From Actinomycetes bacterium (lineage in GTDB: Bacteria; Actinomycetota; Acidimicrobiia; Acidimicrobiales; JAKAOS01): a stretch of 9,716 nucleotides of DNA. Below the pieces are notes generated by a model, which was given only the letters and a program-made list of their open reading frames with translations, was not told the DNA's origin and ran no database searches. The stretch is from positions 1 through 9,716 of the forward strand of contig JAJYGW010000371.1 of the NCBI GenBank assembly GCA_021790615.1. The letters run 5' to 3'. Shown here piece after piece: positions 1-5,843 of the stretch; the first letter of the stretch is position 1, and each line of letters begins with the position of its first letter. A program made the position numbers and the translations under genes.

Positions 1-38
1 CAGTGGACCCCGCGACCACCACTCGGCCACCACTCGAG

Positions 39-84
39 TGTCGAGAATCATCTCTTGACACCCTTTTCTCGAGAACATACTCTC
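39..84. promoter_or_regulatory. Candidate operator palindromes overlapping the promoter
   Basis: TTCTCGAGAA at 66-75 is a perfect 10-base palindrome lying between the -35 and -10 boxes. TCGAGAA occurs at 41-47 and again at 69-75. TGTCGAGA (39-46) and TCTTGACA (53-60) form an inverted repeat with one mismatch and a 6-base gap, and the second arm contains the -35 box. GAGA (71-74) and TCTC (81-84) form a further short inverted pair. A repressor bound here would block RNA polymerase. The winged-helix regulator of the same operon is the obvious candidate, but this is inference. Confidence 0.45.
55..83 (+). promoter_or_regulatory. Promoter of the efflux operon, leaderless layout
   Basis: TTGACA at 55-60 is a perfect -35 consensus. 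After a 17-base spacer comes TACTCT at 78-83, which keeps the TAnnnT core of the -10 box. The ATG at 90 follows 6 bases later, where a transcript would be expected to start, so the mRNA should have no or almost no 5' leader. No ribosome binding site precedes this ATG, which agrees. This A/T-containing stretch stands out from the GC-rich surroundings. The spacer holds the perfect palindrome TTCTCGAGAA (66-75). Confidence 0.72.
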
Positions 85-89
85 GATAC

Positions 90-884
90 ATGCTCCACCA
101 CGAAGTCCAGCCGCCGGGCGAGTGGGGCCACCACTCCCCCGTCCCAGCCACGGGAGCTGGAGCGGGGGGGTCCGGGCGGCGACCTGCGGCAATCTGTCGC
201 CACGTCACCAAATCCTTCGGCACGACGACCGCCCTGGCGGGCCTCGACCTCGACGTCCCCGCGGGAGTCGTCACGGCCTTGCTCGGACCGAACGGCGCCG
301 GGAAGACGACCACCATCTCGCTCCTCGCCGGGCTCCGCCAGCCCGACTCCGGCACCGTCGAGGTGCTTGGAGGCCCCCCGCGTGCGCTCTCGATCCAGCG
401 CCGAGTCGGTCTCGCCCCGCAGGTCATCTCGTTCCCAGCCCAGCTCCGCGTCGCGGAGGTCCTGGACTTCGTCGCTGCGCACCACGCCCACCCGCTCCCG
501 GCCGGCGAGACACTCGAGCGCTTCCAGCTCGCCACCCTCGCGCAGCGCCGTAGCGACACGCTCTCCGGGGGTGAACAGCGCCGTCTCGCGGCTGCGATCG
601 CGATCTTGGGCCGGCCCGCGCTGTTGATCCTCGACGAGCCGACTGCGAACCTGGACCCGCCGAGCCGCCAGCTGCTCTGGAGGGAGATCCGCCGCCAACG
701 GGCCGACGGTGTCGCCGTCCTGCTCTGCACCCACGACTTGGACGAGGCCGAGCAGCTCGCCGAGGAGGTGGTCGTGCTCGCCCACGGACGGTGCTCGGTC
801 TCGGGCACGCCGGCTGCACTGCGCCGCCGGACAGGTGCAGCCTCGCTCGCGGCCGCGCTCGCGGCGCTCGAGGTGTGGTCGTGA
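90..884 (+). CDS. ABC transporter ATP-binding protein (DrrA-like exporter ATPase)
   Basis: Cytoplasmic ATPase that should power the permease encoded next to it. From the ATG at 90 the product is 264 residues. All ABC motifs are present: Walker A GPNGAGKT (about 66-73), Q-loop glutamine (about 111), signature LSGGE (about 158-162), Walker B LLILDEP (about 178-184) and the H-loop histidine in CTHD (about 215). The family is that of ABC-2 type drug or polysaccharide exporters. An in-frame GTG at 3 would give 293 residues, but the promoter lies between it and 90, and no other in-frame ATG or GTG precedes the ATPase core. The first 35 or so residues are Gly/Pro-rich and lie outside the fold. The stop codon overlaps the next start by 4 bases (GTGA). 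Substrate unknown. Confidence 0.93.
   Translation: MLHHEVQPPGEWGHHSPVPATGAGAGGSGRRPAAICRHVTKSFGTTTALAGLDLDVPAGVVTALLGPNGAGKTTTISLLAGLRQPDSGTVEVLGGPPRALSIQRRVGLAPQVISFPAQLRVAEVLDFVAAHHAHPLPAGETLERFQLATLAQRRSDTLSGGEQRRLAAAIAILGRPALLILDEPTANLDPPSRQLLWREIRRQRADGVAVLLCTHDLDEAEQLAEEVVVLAHGRCSVSGTPAALRRRTGAASLAAALAALEVWS
870..875 (+). promoter_or_regulatory. Ribosome binding site of the ABC permease
   Basis: GAGGTG sits 5 bases before the GTG at 881, inside the end of the ATPase gene. It supports 881 as the permease start rather than the ATG at 908, which has no such site. Confidence 0.6.
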
Positions 885-1708
885 GGGTGCGCGGCGCGAA
901 CGCCCAGATGACGGCGCGGGCGGGGGGAACGGGGCGACCGACGCCGCCTGGGTCCGAGCCTTCGAGCGGCGGCGTCTCGTGGCTCCACCTGTTCCGGGCC
1001 CACACCCGGGTCACCTGGCTCCAGCTCATCCGCCAGCCCGGCTACCTCGTGCCGATCGTGGTGCTCCCGGCGCTCATCTACCTGCTCTTCGGGCGCGCCG
1101 GGAACCACGGGGACGACGGGGCCGTGGTCTTCGCCGGCTACTGCATCTTCGCGGTTCTCTCGGCAACGATCCTCCAGTTCGGCGCAGTCGTCGCCGAGTG
1201 GCGCGCCCGGCCCTGGGAGGCCTTCGTGCGCAGCCTCGCGCCCCCGACGGCGGTGAGAGGAGCCGCGCACCTCGTGACCGCGCTCGGCTTCGCCGCCTGC
1301 TCGGTCGCAGCGGTCGCCGCGGCAGCGGCAGCGACGGGCGGGATCCCGCTCACCGGCAGTGACGCCGGCCCCCTCGGCGGGATCCTTCTCGTCGGCGCGC
1401 TCCCCGCGATCGGCCTCGGCCTGACCATCGCCTACTGGACCCCCCGGCATGCCGTGGTGGCCGTCGCGAACCTGGTCTGGCTGGGCCTTGCGTTCCTCGG
1501 CGGCCTCCTGGGATCGCTCTCGCTCCCTCACCGACTCGCCACGCTGGCAGGGGGACTGCCCACCTCCCTCTGGCTCCACCTCGCCGAGACCAGCCTGTCT
1601 ACCCACCGCCTCGACTGGGCCGCCCTGGCGGGGCTCGTGGCATGGGCGGCTGCTTCCTTCGTCGCCGCCGGGCTCGGGCTCCGGCGGGTGGAGGTAAGCG
1701 CCCGATGA
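881..1708 (+). CDS. ABC-2 type transporter permease
   Basis: Integral membrane partner of the ATPase, 275 residues from the GTG at 881. After about 50 mostly hydrophilic residues there are six hydrophobic stretches, at about 54-71, 81-103, 130-151, 163-185, 190-212 and 246-266. This is the usual six-helix ABC-2 permease layout with a short basic C-terminus. TM3 is very Ala-rich (residues 138-151). The start overlaps the ATPase stop by 4 bases and the stop overlaps the regulator start by 4 bases, so translation is likely coupled on both sides. The family exports drugs, lipids or polysaccharides; the sequence does not show which. The ATG at 908 is a less likely alternative start. Confidence 0.88.
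   Translation: MRVRGANAQMTARAGGTGRPTPPGSEPSSGGVSWLHLFRAHTRVTWLQLIRQPGYLVPIVVLPALIYLLFGRAGNHGDDGAVVFAGYCIFAVLSATILQFGAVVAEWRARPWEAFVRSLAPPTAVRGAAHLVTALGFAACSVAAVAAAAAATGGIPLTGSDAGPLGGILLVGALPAIGLGLTIAYWTPRHAVVAVANLVWLGLAFLGGLLGSLSLPHRLATLAGGLPTSLWLHLAETSLSTHRLDWAALAGLVAWAAASFVAAGLGLRRVEVSAR
1690..1695 (+). promoter_or_regulatory. Ribosome binding site of the ArsR-like regulator
   Basis: GGAGGT lies 9 bases before the ATG at 1705, inside the permease gene. It is a near-perfect Shine-Dalgarno sequence and fixes the regulator start at the ATGA overlap rather than at any earlier in-frame ATG. Confidence 0.75.
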
Positions 1709-2514
1709 GCGGGCAGGGCCCACCCACCGGCACGCACGCCACCGGCGAGCCCGCCACCGGCCAAGCCCCGGCGCGGACGCCGACCCGTGAGCAACCGGCC
1801 CCGGGCGAGCCCGCCGGGCGAGGCGAGCGGCGGCCCGAGGCCCGGGAAGCGGATCGTCCGACCGCCGACGTCCGCCACGTCACGGACGCGCAGACCATCC
1901 GCGCCCTCACTCACCCGGTGCGTCTGGCCTTGCTCGAGGCGCTCCAGTTCGCCGGGCCGCTCACCGCCACCCAAGCGGGTGAGCTGCTCGGCGAGTCGCC
2001 GACGACCTGCTCGTTCCACTTCCGCCAGCTCGCCCGCTACGGCTTCGTCACCGAGGCGGGGGGCGGGAAGGGACGAGCGAGGCCCTGGCGGCTGGCGGTG
2101 GTCGGCAACCGGGTCGCCCCCCCGGAGGAGGACGTCGAGGCGCACGCGGCCGGGCTCGCGCTCGGCTCCCTCGCACGCAACCGGGCCCTCGAGCGCCTCG
2201 ACGAGTGGGAGCGGACTGCCTCGCTCTGGCCCGCGGAGTGGCGCAGCGCCGACGACCAGAGCCACTACCTGCTCTGGGTCACCAGGGAGGAGCTGACGGA
2301 GCTCCTGGCCGGACTGGCGGCGCTGCTCGCCCGCTTCACCGGGCGGATCGCCGATCCGTCCACCCGCCCCGCAGGGGCACAGCCGGTCGAGCTGCTCTCC
2401 TTCGTGCACCCGGTCGGGCCGCCCCCGAACCCGCCGAGTTCCCCGAACCCGCCGGCCCGCCGAGAGCGCCTGCATGCCGGGAGCGAGGACGCCGATGCAC
2501 ACCCTGCTCGCTGA
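1705..2514 (+). CDS. ArsR-like winged helix-turn-helix transcriptional regulator
   Basis: DNA-binding protein of 269 residues, probably a repressor of its own operon. The winged-helix domain spans about residues 60-132: the segment ALTHPVRLALLEAL is the typical ArsR-family first helix, SPTTCSFHFRQLARYGFV the recognition helix, and the Gly/Arg-rich turn with RPWRLA the wing. The metal-binding Cys motif of classical ArsR sensors is absent. The one visible Cys (102) is in the recognition helix, as in related actinobacterial proteins often found beside MFS genes. The first 55 or so residues are Pro/Gly/Thr/Glu-rich and probably disordered. Residues 140-215 look helical and may dimerise or bind ligand. 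A Pro-rich tail (about 237-251) ends the protein. The ATG overlaps the permease stop by 4 bases. Ligand unknown. Confidence 0.85.
   Translation: MSGQGPPTGTHATGEPATGQAPARTPTREQPAPGEPAGRGERRPEAREADRPTADVRHVTDAQTIRALTHPVRLALLEALQFAGPLTATQAGELLGESPTTCSFHFRQLARYGFVTEAGGGKGRARPWRLAVVGNRVAPPEEDVEAHAAGLALGSLARNRALERLDEWERTASLWPAEWRSADDQSHYLLWVTREELTELLAGLAALLARFTGRIADPSTRPAGAQPVELLSFVHPVGPPPNPPSSPNPPARRERLHAGSEDADAHPAR
2423..2454 (+). repeat. 18-base-period direct repeat in the regulator tail
   Basis: A 14-base sequence starting CCCCGAACCC occurs at 2423-2436 and 2441-2454, within the 3' end of the regulator gene. It encodes two PNPP-like units in a proline-rich tail. Slipped-strand duplication is the simplest explanation. 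Confidence 0.6.
2485..2489 (+). promoter_or_regulatory. Ribosome binding site favouring the MFS start at 2495
   Basis: GAGGA lies 5 bases before the ATG at 2495, with GGGAG just upstream. The alternative in-frame ATG at 2474 has only a weak GAGAG before it, so 2495 is preferred. Confidence 0.55.
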
Positions 2515-3811
2515 GCGGAACACCCGCTGGTACCTGGCCGGGAGGATGCTCTCGACCTTCGGGGACCGCACCTTCCTGTTCGCCGCAGCGATCTGGGTAC
2601 GTGTGCTCTCCGGCTCGAACGCACAGGCGGGCCTCACCTTCTTCTTCCTGCTCGCGCCCTCGCTCGTGGCGGCACCGGTGGCCGGGGTGATCGCCGACCG
2701 GTGCCGCCGGAGACCGCTGCTCGTCGTCGCGAACCTCGTCACCGCCGCGACGTTGCTCGCGCTCCTGGCGGTGCATGGACCGGGCCAGGTCTGGCTGATC
2801 GACGTCGTCATGGTCGCCTACGGCGCCGAGGGGGCGCTCCTCTCCGCAGCCAGCTCCGCCCTCCTCGTGACGGTCGTCCCCGGTGAGCAGCTCGGGAGCG
2901 CCAACGGGCTGCTCAGCACCGTGAGCGAGGGGATGCGCCTGTTCTTCCCGCTCGTCGGGGCGGGCCTGTTCGCCCTCGCAGGGGGTCACGTGGTCGCGCT
3001 CCTCGACGCTGCGACGCTCGTCGCTGCGGTGGGCACCCTGCTGGCGCTCCGGGTCGAGGAACCGGCCCCCGCGCCGCGCGCCGAGTCCTGGCGAAGGGTC
3101 ACGACGGCTGGGGCACGCCACCTCTGGCAGACGCCTGCGCTGCGCCATCTCCTGCTCTGGCTGCTCCCGCTCATCTCGACCATCGGCTTCTTCGAGACCG
3201 GGATCTTCGCACTCGTCACGGACCAGCTCCACCGTCCGGCCACCTACATCGGGATCTTCGTCTCCCTCCAGGGGCTCGGCGCCCTGGCCGGCGCGCCGAC
3301 CGCTGGCTCGGCGATGCGCCGGCTCGGGGAGACCCGCCTCGCCGCCGCTGGCGTGGCCCTGGTGGCGGCAGGTGCAACGCTGCTCTTCGCCGGCACCCGT
3401 CTCGCCGGCGACAGCGCACTCGCCGGCATCGTCGCGGGCGCGCTCGCGATCGGCTTCGGCGTCCCCTGGCTCCTGGTCGGCGCCACCACGCTCGTCCAGC
3501 GCAGGTCGCCACTCGCCCTCCAGGGGCGGGTCGATGCTGCGTTCGGGATGCTCTTCGGGGGCCTCCAGAGCAGCTCGATCGCGCTCGGCGCGGGGCTCGT
3601 CGCAGCGTTCGGCTACGCGCTCCCACTCGGGATCCTCACGGCCGGCGCGTGGGTCTCGGCCGCCGGCCTCCTCTTCGGCGAGCCCCGCCCCCGGGGTGCG
3701 GCGGTGGGTGCGGGCAGCGACGGGATCACTGACCCGGCCACCGGCATCACCGAGCCCGGCGAGGCCGTCAACCCGACCTGCACGGCGACCCCGGAGCTGC
3801 CGCCGGACTGA
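2495..3811 (+). CDS. MFS transporter, probable drug or metabolite efflux
   Basis: Inner-membrane major facilitator protein of 438 residues from the ATG at 2495 (445 from 2474). It shows repeated hydrophobic stretches in two halves, as expected for about 12 helices. The loop after TM2 carries the MFS motif A pattern GVIADRCRRRP (about residues 64-74). A charged loop at about 190-215 separates the halves. The last 45 or so residues are hydrophilic and Pro/Gly/Thr-rich, with GITDP and GITEP as a small internal repeat. The family is the drug-efflux type MFS often encoded next to winged-helix regulators. The gene overlaps the regulator by about 20 bases and ends the operon. It probably moves its substrate outward using the proton gradient; the substrate is unknown. 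Its stop is 2 bases from the stop of the opposing lactonase gene. Confidence 0.9.
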   Translation: MHTLLAERNTRWYLAGRMLSTFGDRTFLFAAAIWVRVLSGSNAQAGLTFFFLLAPSLVAAPVAGVIADRCRRRPLLVVANLVTAATLLALLAVHGPGQVWLIDVVMVAYGAEGALLSAASSALLVTVVPGEQLGSANGLLSTVSEGMRLFFPLVGAGLFALAGGHVVALLDAATLVAAVGTLLALRVEEPAPAPRAESWRRVTTAGARHLWQTPALRHLLLWLLPLISTIGFFETGIFALVTDQLHRPATYIGIFVSLQGLGALAGAPTAGSAMRRLGETRLAAAGVALVAAGATLLFAGTRLAGDSALAGIVAGALAIGFGVPWLLVGATTLVQRRSPLALQGRVDAAFGMLFGGLQSSSIALGAGLVAAFGYALPLGILTAGAWVSAAGLLFGEPRPRGAAVGAGSDGITDPATGITEPGEAVNPTCTATPELPPD

Positions 3812-3817
3812 GCTCAG
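3808..3817. other. Convergent gene junction with opposed stop codons
   Basis: CTGAGCTCAG is a perfect palindrome in which TGA (3809-3811) ends the MFS gene on the plus strand and TCA (3814-3816) is the TGA of the lactonase gene on the minus strand. Only GC separates them. There is no room for a separate terminator, so termination on both strands must occur inside the opposing gene or be factor dependent. Confidence 0.85.
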
Positions 3818-4722
3818 GCGCCGAAGCGACCGACCGGCGCGCCCGCGACACCCACTGCACAGCGAAACAGGCCTCCCGACAGGGGCTCCACCTCTAGCAC
3901 CCGGTCGCTGAGCCCGATCCGAGCGGTCGTCACGAACAGCTCGGTACGGCCGGCGCCCCCGAACGCAACGCTCGTCGGGCGCGAGACCGGCACGTCGACG
4001 CGCGCGAGGCACTCGCCGCTCGGCGAGTAGCGACACACGCCGCTGCCATCCCAGAGCGCGATCCAGAGGCAGCCGGTCGCGTCCATCGCCATGCCGTCGG
4101 GCACGCCTGCGCTGCGGGGGATCTCGAACGCGACTCGACGACCGGTGAGCGCACCCGTCCCCGGGTCGACGTCGAAACGATCCACCCGGCCGGTCGGGCT
4201 GTCGACGTAGAAGAGGGCCCGCCCGTCCGCCGACCAGGCGAGGCCGTTGGAGACGGCGACACCCTCCAGCACGAGCCGCACGGTCTCGTCCGCCTCGAGG
4301 ACGTAGAGCGCGCCGATGGGGTCCCGCTCGTTCCACGCCATCGTCCCGGCGTAGAAGCGCCCCGCGGCGTCGGCCTTGCCGTCGTTGAAGCGGACCGCCG
4401 GATCCTCCACGCGAAACGGCGCCCCCGCCTCCGTCCGGCCGATCCGCTCCAGTCCCCCACCGTCGGGACCGCAGCGGGCGAAGCCGTCTGCGAGCGCCAA
4501 CACGAGGCCACCGGCCGGGTCGAGGCAGAGCGCGCCGACGGGCTGCGGCACGGCGAAGCTGGCGTCCTCCCCGGTGCCCGGGTCGAAGCGGTGCACTGCC
4601 CGGCCCAGGATGTCGACCCAGTAGAGGAGCCCAGCCCGCTCGTCCCAGACCGGTCCCTCCCCGAGCGTCGCCCGCGCCGGGACGGCGAGGTCGGCCTCGA
4701 GCCGGACGGGCACGGTGCTCAC
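3814..4722 (-). CDS. SMP-30/gluconolactonase family sugar lactonase
   Basis: Six-bladed beta-propeller lactonase of 302 residues, expected to open an aldono-lactone to the acid using a divalent metal. The family's ligand residues are in place: Glu22 in GEGPVW, Asn113 in RFNDGK, Asn159 in SNGLAW and Asp209 in VPDGMAMD. They match the Glu/Asn/Asp metal triad and the substrate-contacting Asn known from human SMP-30. The length is normal. The start is a GTG at 4722, only 18 bases after the stop of the upstream dehydrogenase gene and without a strong ribosome binding site, so coupling is likely. Next to sugar dehydrogenases and a sugar-acid dehydratase, a role on pentono- or uronolactone fits best. 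The exact sugar cannot be read from sequence. No signal peptide is seen, so it should be cytoplasmic. Confidence 0.92.
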   Translation of the reverse strand: MSTVPVRLEADLAVPARATLGEGPVWDERAGLLYWVDILGRAVHRFDPGTGEDASFAVPQPVGALCLDPAGGLVLALADGFARCGPDGGGLERIGRTEAGAPFRVEDPAVRFNDGKADAAGRFYAGTMAWNERDPIGALYVLEADETVRLVLEGVAVSNGLAWSADGRALFYVDSPTGRVDRFDVDPGTGALTGRRVAFEIPRSAGVPDGMAMDATGCLWIALWDGSGVCRYSPSGECLARVDVPVSRPTSVAFGGAGRTELFVTTARIGLSDRVLEVEPLSGGLFRCAVGVAGAPVGRFGA

Positions 4723-4740
4723 CGCCTGACCCGACCGGCC

Positions 4741-5712
4741 TCAGGCACCGGCCCCGGCGGGAACTGACCCGGGGCCGACGAGCGGCACGGTCGGCAGCTG
4801 CGGGCGAGCCTCGGACAAGGCTGCGGCCACCTCCGGCAGGAGGCGCCCCTCGCCCGTCAGGTAGTCCCGCCAGGACCGTCTCGCCCGCCAGCCGAGGAGC
4901 CGCTCCGCCTTCGCCGAGGAGATCCCGGATGCGTCCGGACGGGAGAGCGGCCGGAGCGGGATCGCCGGGTCGTAGACGCTGCGCACGAGCTCGGCGAAGT
5001 CCCGGCCGCCGATGTTGTCCGGTGCGGCGATGTAGAACACCTCGTGGCCCGCCAGGTCACTCTCGACGGCACACACCACCGCGTCGGCCAGGTCGTAGAC
5101 GTCGATGTAGGAGTGGTAGCCCGCCTGGGCGAGGGTCGGGTCACGGAGGTACGGCCCGAGGTTCCACTCGGCGGTCGCCTCCCACTGCACCCACGAGGGC
5201 CGGATGGTGGTCGCGCGGATATCGCTCCGGCGAACCGCGGCGTCCATCAGCTGCTCACCGAAGACCTTCGAGGTCGCATAGGGGTCTTGGGGCCTGAGGG
5301 GGTGCCCCTCGTCGACCGGGAGGTACTCGGGCAGGAACGGGCGGGCTGGGAAGAAGAAGCCCGGCGCGGTCTCGGAGGAGAGGTTGACCATGCGGGTCGC
5401 ACCGGCGCGAATGGCCGCCTCGACGACGTTGAAGGTCATCATGAGGTTGGTCTGGAAGACGACGTGGGCGGGGTTGTGCGTTGGCTCGGGGATCGCCGCG
5501 CAGTGCACGACCACGTCGAGGTCGTGGAGCAGCGCGAAGGCCTGGCCGGCATCGGTGAGGTCCGCCTGGACGTAGGCGGGCTCGGCGGGGTCCGTGCGCT
5601 CGAACGACGCCCGTCCGAGGTCGGTCGCGACGACCTCGTGACCGGCGCGCTGCAGGGCGTGCACCGCCGCAGATCCCACCTTGCCCCGTGCTCCCGTGAC
5701 GACCACTCGCAT
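4741..5712 (-). CDS. NAD-dependent epimerase/dehydratase family protein (extended SDR), possible sugar or uronate 1-dehydrogenase
   Basis: Oxidoreductase of 323 residues. The Rossmann motif GARGKVG is at residues 7-13, and Asp31 at the end of the second strand favours NAD over NADP. Catalytic residues are a Ser in NLSSE (112 or 113) and Tyr145/Lys149 in PYATSK. This is the extended-SDR fold of sugar-nucleotide epimerases. Uronate dehydrogenases, which oxidise the free sugar at C1 to a lactone, share it. The lactonase gene 18 bases downstream makes that role attractive, since dehydrogenase product would be lactonase substrate; this is inference. The start at 5712 is chosen because GAGGAGG lies 6 bases before it. 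An earlier in-frame start at 5748 would add 12 basic residues outside the fold. True epimerase activity is the alternative. Confidence 0.85.
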   Translation of the reverse strand: MRVVVTGARGKVGSAAVHALQRAGHEVVATDLGRASFERTDPAEPAYVQADLTDAGQAFALLHDLDVVVHCAAIPEPTHNPAHVVFQTNLMMTFNVVEAAIRAGATRMVNLSSETAPGFFFPARPFLPEYLPVDEGHPLRPQDPYATSKVFGEQLMDAAVRRSDIRATTIRPSWVQWEATAEWNLGPYLRDPTLAQAGYHSYIDVYDLADAVVCAVESDLAGHEVFYIAAPDNIGGRDFAELVRSVYDPAIPLRPLSRPDASGISSAKAERLLGWRARRSWRDYLTGEGRLLPEVAAALSEARPQLPTVPLVGPGSVPAGAGA

Positions 5713-5718
5713 CCACGG

Positions 5719-5725
5719 CCTCCTC
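5719..5725 (-). promoter_or_regulatory. Ribosome binding site of the extended SDR
   Basis: On the minus strand GAGGAGG is followed by 6 bases and the ATG at 5712. This strong site decides the start of the extended-SDR gene. Confidence 0.75.
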
Positions 5726-5805
5726 GCTCGTCGATTTCCCTTACGCACCGCCGCCGAGCGGGCCGGCCCCCGCTGAGCGGCCCCGACACCGGCTCCACTC
5801 GCGCC

Positions 5806-5829
5806 GGTTCTGGGCCTTGGCCCCGAACC
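5806..5829 (-). terminator. Hairpin after the classical SDR, possible terminator
   Basis: GGTTC-T-GGGCC at 5806-5816 is mirrored by GGCCC-C-GAACC at 5819-5829, an almost perfect stem of 10 pairs with one internal mismatch and a tight loop. It begins 14 bases past the stop of the SDR gene in the minus direction. No T run follows, so it is not a textbook intrinsic terminator, but hairpins without a U tail are common at gene ends in high-GC actinobacteria. The rest of the 131-base gap (5713-5843) has no convincing promoter that I can see. Confidence 0.4.
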
Positions 5830-5843
5830 CGGCGTCCTCCGGT

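Larger units (their letters stand above)
16..136. repeat. CCACTC/GAGTGG boxes around the efflux promoter
   Basis: The hexamer CCACTC occurs at 19-24, 30-35 and 131-136, and its complement GAGTGG at 120-125. Positions 31-40 form the palindrome CACTCGAGTG. The 10-mer CCACCACTCG is directly repeated at 16-25 and 27-36, and the 11-mer GGCCACCACTC at 25-35 and 126-136. The 120-125 and 131-136 boxes are inverted with 5 bases between. The boxes flank the promoter on both sides, as operator half-sites often do. Binding by the ArsR-like protein encoded in the operon is inference, and such short motifs may recur by chance in GC-rich DNA. Confidence 0.35.

Noticed and set aside
3..89. Upstream GTG at 3 as the start of the ABC ATPase
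   Set aside because: The segment contains a consensus promoter and palindromes, encodes no conserved part of the ABC fold, and lacks a ribosome binding site in view.
2336..4336. A 666-codon open frame on the minus strand across the MFS gene and part of the lactonase gene
   Set aside because: Its composition (Arg, Gly, Glu, Ala rich, no recognisable fold) is that of an antisense frame in GC-rich DNA. The MFS and lactonase frames on the same stretch carry clear family motifs.
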